Source: Cytophagales bacterium
GTDB taxonomy: Bacteria > Bacteroidota > Bacteroidia > Cytophagales > Spirosomataceae
Reading direction: 5' to 3'
Assembly: GCA_013298125.1 (NCBI GenBank)
Contig: JAAFJP010000014.1
Coordinates: 62,001-126,000 of the forward strand
Length of the DNA stretch: 64,000 nt
Both the position numbers and the translations under genes were made by a program. Shown here piece by piece: positions 25,037-34,200 of the stretch. Every line of letters starts with the position of its first letter. Positions within the stretch are counted from its first letter, which is position 1. The notes under the pieces were generated by a model. The model saw nothing but the letters and a program-made list of their open reading frames with translations, was not told where the DNA came from and did no database searches.

Positions 25037-25726
25037 ATGAGAACAGAAATTATTAGAGTAACCGCTGATTCAATTAATGCTGGAATTAGCTCACCGACAT
25101 CTAAGTCGTTTGATGTCTTTGGTACATTAGGTGACATCCCTTTGGCTGAAAGTAGATTATTATCAGCAAGTGTTGGGAATATAACTGAAAACTTTTCATT
25201 TTATATTTCAAAAATTGGGTTAAATACTATACTTTCAGGTGCGGAAGCATTATCCTTTTGCTTCTGTCATAGTGTAATTGGAACACGTAAAAGGGTATTT
25301 TTGAGAATTGTTAAGATTATCAGAGGAGGTTCAACGGGTTTCTTTATGGGAAATATTACAGCTGGCTCAAGAGATATTTTTTATACTAAATTCAATGCTC
25401 CATTTGTAGGTTCTGCTACTATTACAAATGCTGGAAATTTTGCTAATGGTAGGCATCAAGAATTTCTTAGAATATTTCAAAATACTACACCTACAATATT
25501 CTTTAATACAGGCTGGTTGCTTTACAAGAAAGATTTTGATAAACTAATTACTGCAAATCCCACTTATGCAGGTCTGAATTTTAGAATTGGAGTTACAGGA
25601 GATATTATACAACTGTTTATTGAGGTTTATGATAATAGTAGAACACTACTTTCAACCTACTCAACAGCAAATGCAGCAGTAGGGGCGGATCCAACTATAT
25701 GTCCTCCTGTTAAAGTTTGTCCATAG
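25037..25726 (+). CDS. Unrecognised protein, 229 residues
   Basis: Not assignable to a family. No signal peptide or membrane segment. It is rich in Ser, Thr, Asn, Gly and Phe with beta-strand-like alternation (FSFYISKIGLN, VFLRIVKIIRGG, LNFRIGVTGDIIQLFIEVYDN) and ends in a short Cys-containing tail (ICPPVKVCP). It starts 145 nt from the S8-like gene on the other strand, so the two could share a divergent promoter region. The following genes are a multi-pass membrane protein and a sensor kinase. Confidence 0.65.
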   Translation: MRTEIIRVTADSINAGISSPTSKSFDVFGTLGDIPLAESRLLSASVGNITENFSFYISKIGLNTILSGAEALSFCFCHSVIGTRKRVFLRIVKIIRGGSTGFFMGNITAGSRDIFYTKFNAPFVGSATITNAGNFANGRHQEFLRIFQNTTPTIFFNTGWLLYKKDFDKLITANPTYAGLNFRIGVTGDIIQLFIEVYDNSRTLLSTYSTANAAVGADPTICPPVKVCP

Positions 25727-25790
25727 TTTAAAATATCAGATTGTGTGAAGAATTTATTAAATTCGTAAGTAGATTATAAAATAACTGCTT

Positions 25791-26435
25791 ATGGATTTAA
25801 TAAATACGTACCTCTACCTTAATTACATAGCAATTTTTTCATATTTGCTGTGCCTTCTGGTTGGAATCTTTAATCTTGTTTTTAAAGATGTTTTTTTTTT
25901 GATAGTATTTGCTTTTGTTCTTAGTTGTACTCTTAATGAATCGTTATCTTTTCTCTTATCGGAACTACACATTAGAACTCACTTCCTTAACTACTTTCTG
26001 AGTCTTAACTATTTTGTTATATTATTGTTAATTGTTAGAAAATCAACTTCAAATAAAAAAGAGTTAAACTATGTATTTTTAATCTTTATAATTTGTGTAG
26101 CACTATTAATTTGTGAGTTTGTGAGTTTTGGTAAAGATAAAATGGGGGGTATTTCGGCAGTTGTTGCTTTTTTCTGGGTTATATTTATCATTGGTTATCT
26201 GATGAAGCAACTAATTTTAAAGGAATATGACAATTATCAAAACAATCATTTTTGGGTTTATATTTCTATTCTAATTGTGAGATTATTAACCATTGGTGAA
26301 AAAGGATTTGGGGATATGCTAATAGAAAGTAATTTGATAAATACATTATTGGTTGTTGCCATAATAGGTTACTTGGGTATTATCATCTCAAATATAATAT
26401 TTATTTACACTTTTTTTCTCTATTCAAAGAAGTAG
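25791..26435 (+). CDS. Multi-pass membrane protein of unknown function
   Basis: 214 residues, mostly hydrophobic, with about seven predicted transmembrane helices (roughly 10-30, 32-52, 60-80, 93-112, 118-138, 150-170, 186-210). No catalytic motif. The stop lies 8 nt before the sensor kinase ATG, so the two are likely co-transcribed and may form one sensing unit. 7TM proteins of this size often precede LytS-type kinases in Bacteroidota, but that is a general impression. Confidence 0.7.
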   Translation: MDLINTYLYLNYIAIFSYLLCLLVGIFNLVFKDVFFLIVFAFVLSCTLNESLSFLLSELHIRTHFLNYFLSLNYFVILLLIVRKSTSNKKELNYVFLIFIICVALLICEFVSFGKDKMGGISAVVAFFWVIFIIGYLMKQLILKEYDNYQNNHFWVYISILIVRLLTIGEKGFGDMLIESNLINTLLVVAIIGYLGIIISNIIFIYTFFLYSKK

Positions 26436-26443
26436 TTTAATTG

Positions 26444-27598
26444 ATGTTTTTTCCAAAAATAATAATACCTCTTTTTCTTTGTTTAGCTATTCTTCAAAAT
26501 ATAGTTGGACAAAAAATTGTGATTGATTCAATCGTAATTCCTCAAAATTCTCAATATAATAGAGATAAAAGTGTAATTATTCCCTCAAAATCTCAAATTG
26601 AGTTAAATTATCAACAGAACTATTTTTTCCTGTATTTTCATTCTTCCAAACCCGATGCTAATTACTCTTATTGGACACAAAATTTAGATGGTAATATCAA
26701 ACACTATGAAATACACACTAAAAATAATTATGCGTATTTTTCGAATTTACCATCAGGAGAATTTATTTTCAATGTAAAAGATGGTGAGAGCAAAGAATCA
26801 GAAACAAAACTAATAATACAAATTGATGCCCCCTTTTGGTTTCAATGGTGGTTTCCACCGTTATTATTTCTGATGATATTAGGTGTTGCAGGTGTAATCC
26901 TTTATATTTTCTTCCAATACCGCCTCCGCCAACAACTCCGCCTACAATCCGTTCGTCACGAACTCGAAATCAAGGCTCTCAGGGCTCAGATGAATCCGCA
27001 TTTTATCTTCAATTGTATGAATACGATTGATGCGTATATCCTCCGCAAAAAGTTTTTGGAGGCTTCGGATTATTTGCAAAAATTCTCAAAATTGATTCGT
27101 AAAATCTTAGAAAATTCTGAAAGTCAAACCATCAGTATTGACCAAGAAATCCAAACGCTCAGGCTCTATATCGAACTCGAACAAGAACGTTTTTCTCATT
27201 CTTTTGTATCTCATTTTGACATCGAACCCGACTTGGTAGCGAATGATTATCAGATTCCGTCATTAGTGCTTCAACCTTTCGTAGAAAATGCTATCTTACA
27301 CGGAATCAGACATTTAACTGAACGAAAAGGGCTAATTTCGATTGTTTTGAAAAAGATAAAAGGCGAGTCAGAAGAGGATATTTTGTATTGTCAAATCCAA
27401 GATAATGGCGTTGGTAGAAAAGCCTCGTCGGTCATCAACGAACAACGCCAAGCCAGTCATAAATCTATGGGCGTAAACGTAACCTTAGAAAGAATCAATA
27501 CCTACCAAGCTATCTACGGAAACCGAATGGAAACCACCATCTCGGACTTAGAAGTAGGAACTTTGGTAGAGATTAAATTACCGCTTTTAGTCAGTTAA
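26444..27598 (+). CDS. LytS-type sensor histidine kinase with a short sensor domain
   Basis: 384 residues from the ATG at 26444. Signal peptide (about 1-22), a Y_Y_Y-like beta domain (about 25-125, ending SGEFIFNVKDGES), one membrane helix (about 130-155), a linker helix, then the His_kinase domain with ALRAQMNPHFIFNCMNTID (phosphorylated His) and a HATPase with PFVENAILHGI and DNGVGRKAS. Most Bacteroidota relatives have a long Reg_prop beta-propeller before the Y_Y_Y domain; here it is missing, so another protein, perhaps the 7TM neighbour, may sense the signal. The cognate regulator follows at 27676. Confidence 0.88.
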   Translation: MFFPKIIIPLFLCLAILQNIVGQKIVIDSIVIPQNSQYNRDKSVIIPSKSQIELNYQQNYFFLYFHSSKPDANYSYWTQNLDGNIKHYEIHTKNNYAYFSNLPSGEFIFNVKDGESKESETKLIIQIDAPFWFQWWFPPLLFLMILGVAGVILYIFFQYRLRQQLRLQSVRHELEIKALRAQMNPHFIFNCMNTIDAYILRKKFLEASDYLQKFSKLIRKILENSESQTISIDQEIQTLRLYIELEQERFSHSFVSHFDIEPDLVANDYQIPSLVLQPFVENAILHGIRHLTERKGLISIVLKKIKGESEEDILYCQIQDNGVGRKASSVINEQRQASHKSMGVNVTLERINTYQAIYGNRMETTISDLEVGTLVEIKLPLLVS

Positions 27599-27675
27599 TA
27601 AGTTTTAAGTTGCTAAGTTGTCAAGCGACAGCCCAACTTAACAACTCGGAACTTATCAACTTAACAACTTAGAAA
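27599..27675. repeat. Inverted AAGTTGTTAAGTTG-type word repeat filling an operon gap
   Basis: The 77-nt gap between kinase stop and regulator ATG is built from AAGTTGCTAAGTTG words and complements (CAACTTAACAACT), running into the start codon. Same kind as 13270-13344 and 47504-47604. Confidence 0.8.
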
Positions 27676-28392
27676 ATGAACGCCATAATCATAGATGATG
27701 AAGTCTCGTGTATTGAGTCTCTTTTAGCTAAAATTGAGCTTTTCACGCCTTCTGTCAAAGTCATAAAAACCTATCTTGTCCCCCAAGAAGCCCTCCGAGA
27801 CTTGGATAGAATTGACGTAGATGTCATTTTTTTGGATGTCGAAATGCCTAACATGAACGGCATAACCTTTGCCCAAAAAGCCAATCTGACCACAACCGAA
27901 ATTATTTATACAACTGCTTATCAAAAATACGCCATTGATGCTTTCAGGGTATGTGCTTTTGATTTTTTGCTCAAACCGATTGACCGAAAAGAGTTGGTAA
28001 GTTCGATAGAAAAACTGAACCAAAAACTCCAAGAAAAGAACCTAAAACATTCGAGATTGCAAGCAAAATACAATAAAATAACGGTTCATACACCCAAAGG
28101 AATGTTGTTTGTACCAATACACGACATACTCTGGATAGAGTCAGATAATAGTTATTCAAAACTGCATTTACTTGAAAATCAAATCATTACAACAAGTCGT
28201 TCGATTGGGGATTTCGAAGAAATGCTCTTGGCTTATGATTTTTGTAGGATTCACCACTCTACTATTATCAATCTTCAACACCTACAAGAGTACGTGAGAG
28301 GCGAAGGCGGTAGCGTTGTGCTGACCAACGGAACTGAATTAGACGTTTCCCGACGACGTAAGGCTGATTTGATGAATCTTATTGGTTTTTAG
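27676..28392 (+). CDS. LytTR-family response regulator
   Basis: 238 residues. The REC domain has an acidic patch IIDDE, phosphorylation Asp in VIFLDVEMPNMNG, TTAY and the Lys in LLKPID. The C-terminal LytTR DNA-binding domain contains ILWIESDNSYSKLHL, CRIHHSTIINLQHL and the DVSRRRKADLM end. It is the partner of the kinase upstream. LytTR domains bind pairs of short direct repeats about two helical turns apart; a matching array lies at 28498-28546. Confidence 0.92.
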   Translation: MNAIIIDDEVSCIESLLAKIELFTPSVKVIKTYLVPQEALRDLDRIDVDVIFLDVEMPNMNGITFAQKANLTTTEIIYTTAYQKYAIDAFRVCAFDFLLKPIDRKELVSSIEKLNQKLQEKNLKHSRLQAKYNKITVHTPKGMLFVPIHDILWIESDNSYSKLHLLENQIITTSRSIGDFEEMLLAYDFCRIHHSTIINLQHLQEYVRGEGGSVVLTNGTELDVSRRRKADLMNLIGF

Positions 28393-28401
28393 TTCTATTT
28401 A

Positions 28402-28490
28402 GTTTTGAGTTCTGGGTTCTAAGTTATCGACTTATATTCTTAGGTTATTGACTATCAACAACTTATTTTTCAGAACCCAGAACCCAAAAC
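28402..28490. repeat. Inverted GTTTTGAGTTCTGGGTTCT-type repeat
   Basis: 19-nt arms at 28402-28420 and 28472-28490 (one mismatch), between regulator stop and LytTR operator-like array. Confidence 0.85.
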
Positions 28491-28497
28491 CAAAACG

Positions 28498-28546
28498 CCA
28501 CTTTTTCAAAAAAATCCCCCACTTTTTACCCAAAAGCATCCACTTT
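28498..28546 (+). promoter_or_regulatory. Three CCACTTT direct repeats at 21-bp spacing, candidate LytTR operator
   Basis: CCACTTTTT begins at 28498 and 28519 and CCACTTT at 28540: exact 21-bp steps, i.e. two helical turns. They lie about 60-110 nt upstream of the stand-alone LytTR gene and downstream of the LytTR response regulator. The spacing equals that of known LytTR sites (about 9-bp repeats with 12-bp gap). Confidence 0.6.
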
Positions 28547-28608
28547 CAAATTTCCGATTTTTGATTTTTAGATTTTCCCCAAATTTGACTCATAATCCCT
28601 AATGAGCA

Positions 28609-28953
28609 ATGGAAAATCTCAATCAGTTTATCACTAACTCCCCTAAAGGAATATCTCCCGAAGAAATCATTTTCTTGTCAGCGGATGCCAATTATACCAA
28701 TATCCACTTCGCCAACGGACGTAAGAGTACCTACGCCCGTACCCTCAAATCCGTAGAGGGGCAATTTACGGAAATTGGTTTTTTCAGAACCCACAAATCG
28801 TATTTGGTCAATCTCCAATTTTTTAAGGAAGTTCACTGGAATAAGGCAAACCCCTTTATGGTGTTGTCGAATGACTTTCGTGTGTCCATCGCAAGGCGGA
28901 AGCGGACTGAACTTAGGCGTGTGCTCAATACGATGTCCATTATCGAAAATTAA
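28609..28953 (+). CDS. Stand-alone LytTR DNA-binding protein
   Basis: 114 residues made up of a LytTR domain and little else: EEIIFLSADANYTNIHF, FFRTHKSYLVNLQF and FRVSIARRKRTELRRVL. There is no receiver domain, so it is not controlled by phosphorylation in the usual way. It lies after the two-component pair, with a candidate LytTR operator in front and a PQQ-propeller lipoprotein 27 nt behind, suggesting a small cascade: kinase, regulator, second LytTR factor, surface lipoprotein. Autoregulation is possible. Confidence 0.87.
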   Translation: MENLNQFITNSPKGISPEEIIFLSADANYTNIHFANGRKSTYARTLKSVEGQFTEIGFFRTHKSYLVNLQFFKEVHWNKANPFMVLSNDFRVSIARRKRTELRRVLNTMSIIEN

Positions 28954-28980
28954 TTCTTTCAATTCTTAACAAATAATACC

Positions 28981-30666
28981 ATGAAAAATCTTACCAAAAA
29001 TTTAATTGCTCTGTTTACCATCTGCCTTTTTGTTGTGATGGCTTGTAAAAAAGAGGATGAAGTTCCACCCAAAAGCTCCGAAAAAGCAATTTCTGCATTT
29101 TCGTTTGGTTCGCTGAGTCCAGCGGTTACGGGGGCAATTAGTGGGACAAATATTACGGCTACTGTTCCATTTGGCACTAATCTAAATTTAGCTCCGACTA
29201 TTACCGTTTCTGCCAAAGCCACTGTCTCGCCTTCATCAGGTTCATCACAGAATTTTGCCCAAAACGTTGCCTACGTCGTAACTGCCGAGGACGGTACAAA
29301 ACAGACCTACAACGTAACGGTAAACGTAGGTAAAAGCCCTGAAAAAGATATTTTGACCTTTGCCTTTAACGGAATTACGCCCGTAGTGGCTTGTACGATT
29401 GATGCTACCACCAAAACCATTTCGGCAACCCTTCCTGCGGGTACGGATGCTACGAAATTAGTGCCTACCATCACCAATTCACCCAAAGCAACGGTTTCGC
29501 CAGCTACGGGGACGGCTCAGGATTTTACAAAGGAGGTGAGTTATACCGTTACTGCGGAGGATGCGACTACGCAGGTTTATAGAGTTAAAATAGATATTGA
29601 TGTGCCTGATATTTTGAATGATATAGCATTATTTGTTGCTGACAAAAAACTTTTCGGATATGATGCAGAAACGGGAGCTAAAAAATGGGAGTATTCTTCG
29701 AGTAGTTTTATAAATACGCCTCCAACAGTTGTGAATGGTCTTGCTTATGTAATTTCTGGAAATAACATATTGGGTATAGATGTAAAAACGGGGCAGGAAA
29801 AATGGAATTACTATTTTGGATATATCACATCAAGTGACCCACTCACAATTATTGATAACGTACTTTATTTTGTATCAAATAATTTTTCTCCATACTCGGC
29901 ACGAGTTGGGGCTATTGATATTAATACAAAAAAAGAATTATGGGTATTTACAGCCCCTGGGGGTGGTGCTAAGCAAAACACTATTGGTGCTGCTCCCGTA
30001 GTTGCTAATGGTATTATTTGTTTCTCGACGTATGATAATAATTGGTACGCCTTAGATGCTAAAGCAGGGTCTATTAAATGGCAGTTTGCAGAAAACAGTT
30101 ACAGTTATACAAATTCAGCAGTTGTAAATGGCATAATTTATATCGGAGGTTCAGATGCTATTTACGCCAAAGACATACTTACAGGTACTACCAAATGGTC
30201 AGTTTCAGGCATTTATGCCAGGGGCATTACACTTGCTGATGGAATCTTATATGGAGCAACTTCCAAAAGATCGGATAAAACTAATGCCGTTTCTGCTTAT
30301 GATGCAGCCACAGGAACTTTAAAATGGGAATATAAACTCAGTGATCAAGCATCAGCACTTTCAACGGTTTCTAAAGGGTTAATTTATTTCACAGGAGATA
30401 CAGGAGATAAGATATTTGCACTTGATAGTAAAACAGGTGTAAAAAAATGGGAAGCTACTGGTGATTATGCAATTCCAGGTCCAACAGTTGCAAACGGTTT
30501 GGTTTATTATCCTGCCAATAAAACAAAAAAGATTCTGGCGATGAACTCAAAAACGGGAGCTTTAAAATGGGAATTTATTACTAATAGTGGTAGTAATACT
30601 GCTTGTACCATAATTGATAAAAATGGAGTTGTATATTATCCGAGTACGAGTGGGATGGTACAGTAG
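28981..30666 (+). CDS. Lipoprotein with two DUF5018-like domains and a PQQ-type beta-propeller
   Basis: 561 residues. Signal peptide with lipobox VVMAC (lipid-attached Cys at about 21). Two repeated domains of about 80 residues follow (FSFGSLSPAVTGAISG... and FAFNGITPVVACTID..., each ending in VTAEDxTxQxYxV), then from about 205 a pyrrolo-quinoline-quinone-like propeller with repeated ALDAKAG/ALDSKTG..KWEF blades. PQQ cofactor residues are not evident, so binding or scaffolding is more likely than dehydrogenase activity. Probably outer-membrane surface-exposed; 27 nt after the LytTR gene and likely its target. Confidence 0.85.
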   Translation: MKNLTKNLIALFTICLFVVMACKKEDEVPPKSSEKAISAFSFGSLSPAVTGAISGTNITATVPFGTNLNLAPTITVSAKATVSPSSGSSQNFAQNVAYVVTAEDGTKQTYNVTVNVGKSPEKDILTFAFNGITPVVACTIDATTKTISATLPAGTDATKLVPTITNSPKATVSPATGTAQDFTKEVSYTVTAEDATTQVYRVKIDIDVPDILNDIALFVADKKLFGYDAETGAKKWEYSSSSFINTPPTVVNGLAYVISGNNILGIDVKTGQEKWNYYFGYITSSDPLTIIDNVLYFVSNNFSPYSARVGAIDINTKKELWVFTAPGGGAKQNTIGAAPVVANGIICFSTYDNNWYALDAKAGSIKWQFAENSYSYTNSAVVNGIIYIGGSDAIYAKDILTGTTKWSVSGIYARGITLADGILYGATSKRSDKTNAVSAYDAATGTLKWEYKLSDQASALSTVSKGLIYFTGDTGDKIFALDSKTGVKKWEATGDYAIPGPTVANGLVYYPANKTKKILAMNSKTGALKWEFITNSGSNTACTIIDKNGVVYYPSTSGMVQ

Positions 30667-30684
30667 TGTTCAGAAACTTTATTT

Positions 30685-30770
30685 TGTCTGAATCAAGATT
30701 TACAAGATTTAAGGAAAATCAGGATAAAAATCACGAAAATCTTAAAATCCTATAATCATGATTCAGACAA
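30685..30770. repeat. Inverted TTGTCTGAATCA repeat with degenerate GATTT words
   Basis: 12-nt arms (30685-30696 and 30759-30770) enclose complementary AGATTTAAGGA / TCTTAAAATCCT words, forming a long imperfect hairpin after the lipoprotein stop. Confidence 0.8.
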
Positions 30771-30832
30771 ATTATTGTTTTTCAAACAGTAGTTCATAAA
30801 TCAATTTCAAAACAATTTAAACAAATAAGACA

Positions 30833-31138
30833 ATGGCAGGTACTAAAATTGACTCTTACGAAATCGTTTATTCGAGTGGTAAATTCCCTGCTCGGATTCT
30901 TTTAAAAGCAAGTAATTCAATTTTTGCTCAACTCGCATTTTATCCAAATAATACTGTGCTACCTCCTGATGGTTATAGTTCGGGAAGAAATAGCATTAAT
31001 TATCATACTGAAGATTTTAGGAATTGTATTGATATTCTTAGAAATGAATCTCCTGTATTTTTCTCATGCAATGGTGCAGGTTCTGAGAATAGCATCAATA
31101 CAGGCGGTGAAAATGTAGGTGATGGAGATAAAAATTGA
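30833..31138 (+). CDS. Small protein of unknown function (LRNE-P motif family)
   Basis: 101 residues without signal peptide or membrane helix. It has a beta-rich N-terminal half (SYEIVYSS, ARILLKAS, IFAQLAFYPNNTVLPPDG) and a conserved-looking end with IDILRNESPVFFSCNG and SINTGGENVGDGDKN. This resembles a widespread group of small bacterial proteins with an ILRNEKPVYL-type motif and an acidic EPVGE-like tail, recalled from memory, whose function I do not know. It has its own 166-nt leader carrying an inverted repeat and ends in a strong terminator. Confidence 0.65.
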   Translation: MAGTKIDSYEIVYSSGKFPARILLKASNSIFAQLAFYPNNTVLPPDGYSSGRNSINYHTEDFRNCIDILRNESPVFFSCNGAGSENSINTGGENVGDGDKN

Positions 31139-31144
31139 GTTTAT

Positions 31145-31186
31145 AAAAAAGGCTGTCTCAAACCCAATTCTGAGATAGCCTTTTTT
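31145..31186. terminator. Bidirectional terminator
   Basis: 16-bp stem with one G-T pair (AAAAAAGGCTGTCTCA / TGAGATAGCCTTTTTT) between the convergent 30833 gene and the sortilin-like gene. Confidence 0.88.
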
Positions 31187-31206
31187 AATTGGAAAAAGAA
31201 AACAAT

Positions 31207-34200
31207 TTACTTACCTTTCTCATCCAAAACTATCGCCTGAATTTTCTCTTTATTCACTAAATCATTAAACTCAGGCACTTTTTTGTCTTTTATTTCTTTG
31301 AATCTGGCAATTACTTTATCAATCCTAACTGCCAAATCTTCATAAACAGCGTAGTGTTGTTTATTAGGTTTTCCAAAACCATTTGACATCACATAGCTCG
31401 CAACGCCTGCCATTTTATCGTTCAACCTGATTGGATAAGCCAAAACGTCTTGCGGAGCTTTTGCTTTTGTTTGCATCAATTGAGCTTCAATTACTTCCAA
31501 AGAATCAATCATCGGTTGTGATACTTTCTTTAATTTTGAAACTAATGCCGTATCTTTTATTGCTGACAAATAACCTGATACTGATGACTTTATCTTACGA
31601 ATCTGATTTATCGTTTTATGGCATTCAGTAACTTTTTTATTTACTTTTTGGACTAAATCATGCTGTTCTTTCAAATCCTCATTCGATACCTTCAAACGTG
31701 GGTCTTTTTTGATTTCAAATGATTGTTCAGCAATCAATTTATTATCATCAATCAATCTCACTTTATACATTCCAGGCGTTGCAATAGCCCCTGCGGTACT
31801 TCCAGCCCACATTACGTTTGTTCCATCAACCTCAGTAGCATCTGGATAACTGAAATTCCATACAAAGTTATTCATGCCCAAATTCGCAGGAATTGACCCA
31901 GGTTTTGGTTGTTTGGTATCTTCATAAAAATCTTTTGATACCTTGATAACCTCCCCTTTTTTGTCCTTGATATTTGAGTAAGTATTTACGGTATCACCTT
32001 TTTCAGTCAAAAATTGCAATTTCAATTCTTTGCTTGGTTTTTTCACTAAAAAATACCTCACCTGTACGCCCAAAGGCACATTTTCACCTGCATCCGCATC
32101 AGGACGTTGTGGTCTTGCACCGCCATTCATCAAATAAGAGGGTCTTGGAGGGTACAAATAATTCTCCTCTTTAACCTTACCATCCATGATTTCATGAAGT
32201 GGTGAAATATCATCCAAAATCCAGAAAGATCGTCCGTGAGTAGCCACTACCAAATCTTTTTCACGTTTATGAACTTGCAAATCACGAATAGGGGTTTCTG
32301 GTAAATTTAACTTCAATTTTTGCCAAGTTGCACCATCTGAAAACGAAACATAAACGCCTCTTTCTGTTCCTGCATACAAAAGCCCACGCTTATTTGGGTC
32401 TTCACGAACTACTCTACAATATTCATCGGATGGAATCCCATTGGTGATTTTTGTCCATGTTTTTCCATAATCAACTGTTTTGAAAAGGTAAGGTGTTCTA
32501 TCACCAAACATATATTTATTGGCTGCCAAATAGGCTTTTCCTTTATCAAATTCAGAAGGAGAAATCAAGCTAATTAATGAATAATCAGGTAGTTGTGCGG
32601 TTGGTAAAGAAATATTCTCCCAGTTTTTACCACCATCTTTTGTAATATGAACTAAACCATCATCAGAGCCTATCCAAAAATTCCCTTTTTCCAAAGCTGA
32701 TTCTGCAAAAGTGAAAATTGTTCCGTAAATCTCAGCTCCTGTCATATCCTTAGTAATTGGTCCACCTGTTTCCCCCAAAGTTTTAGGGTCATTACGAGTT
32801 AAATCTGGCGAAATGGTTTCCCAAGAATGTCCTTCGTTATTCGTTACGTGAACATAATTTGAAGTAATATACAACTCCTTTGGATTGTGGGGAGAAAAAA
32901 CAATTGGGTATGTCCACTGAAAACGATATTTTTTCACTATTGAAGGGGATCCAATGGCTGATTCGGGCCAAATAGCTACATCACGGATTTCGCCAGTTTC
33001 AGCATTATGTTGCGACATTTGCCCGTCATACTCACCTCCGTAAGTAATTTTAGAATTCAATGGGTCAGCGGCAATATAACCTGCCTCCCCTCCTGCCACG
33101 GGATACCATGCTTTGCTGTCAATACTGTTTCCATCCGTCCGAGAGGCAATTCTAACCGAAGAGTTATCTTGCTGAGCCCCATAGACATTATATGGAAAAT
33201 CATTATCCAAAGACACATGATAAAACTGAGCCGTTGGCATATCAACATCCGAAAAAGTTGCTCCACCATTGAAAGTAACCTCCGCACCACCATCGTCTCC
33301 GATGATGTAATTATCTGGATTCTTGGGGTTTATCCAACAGTCGTGAGTATCACCATGATGTACCATAATTCTTTTGAAAGTCTTTCCACCATCGTTTGAT
33401 TTCATGGCATTTACGTTCAAAACAATCACATTATTCTCATTTTTAGGGTCTATTTCTAAATCCATATAATACCAACAGCGTTGCCACAAGTTTTTATCAT
33501 CATTGATTAGTGACCAATGTTCACCGCCATCATCCGAACGAAAAAGCCCCCCTTTGGCATTTTCAACTAAGGCAAAAAGTCGGTTAGAATTTGATGCTGC
33601 CACGGCAACTCCGATTTTTCCTAAAACACCTTTTGGCATTCCTGGTTTTTGACTCAAATTCTCCCATGTATCTCCTCCGTCAGTTGATTTATAGAGTCCA
33701 CAGCCTTTTCCACCACTACTCATCGAATAACCATTGCGATAGGCTTGCCACATCGAGGCATATACAATTCGTGGGTTATTTGGGTCTAAACGTACCATCA
33801 CAGCCCCTGTGCTATCATTTTTAGAAAGAATTTGTTTCCAAGATTTACCTCCGTCAGTCGTTCTAAAAACTCCTCTTTCTGGATTTGGGGCAAAGGGGTT
33901 TCCCACCGAAGCCACATAAGCTACATCTGAATTGGTAGGGTGAACTTCAATATTTGAAATCGCATCAGCTTTGGGTAAACCCACGTGTTTCCACGATTTT
34001 CCCGCATCGGTAGATTTATAGACACCGTCACCGTAGGAAATATTACTTCGCATATCGCCCTCACCCATGCCCACGTAAAGCACGTTGGGGTCTGAGGGAG
34101 CAACCGCAATCGCACCGACTGACGAAGAATGAAAAGTTGAGTCTGAAATAGGAAACCAGTTTGCCCCAGCATCAACCGTTTTCCAGACACCTCCTCCTAC

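Noticed and set aside
33007-33399. Plus-strand frame of 130 residues in the sortilin-like gene
   Set aside because: Shadow of a long repeat-rich gene; composition is not protein-like.
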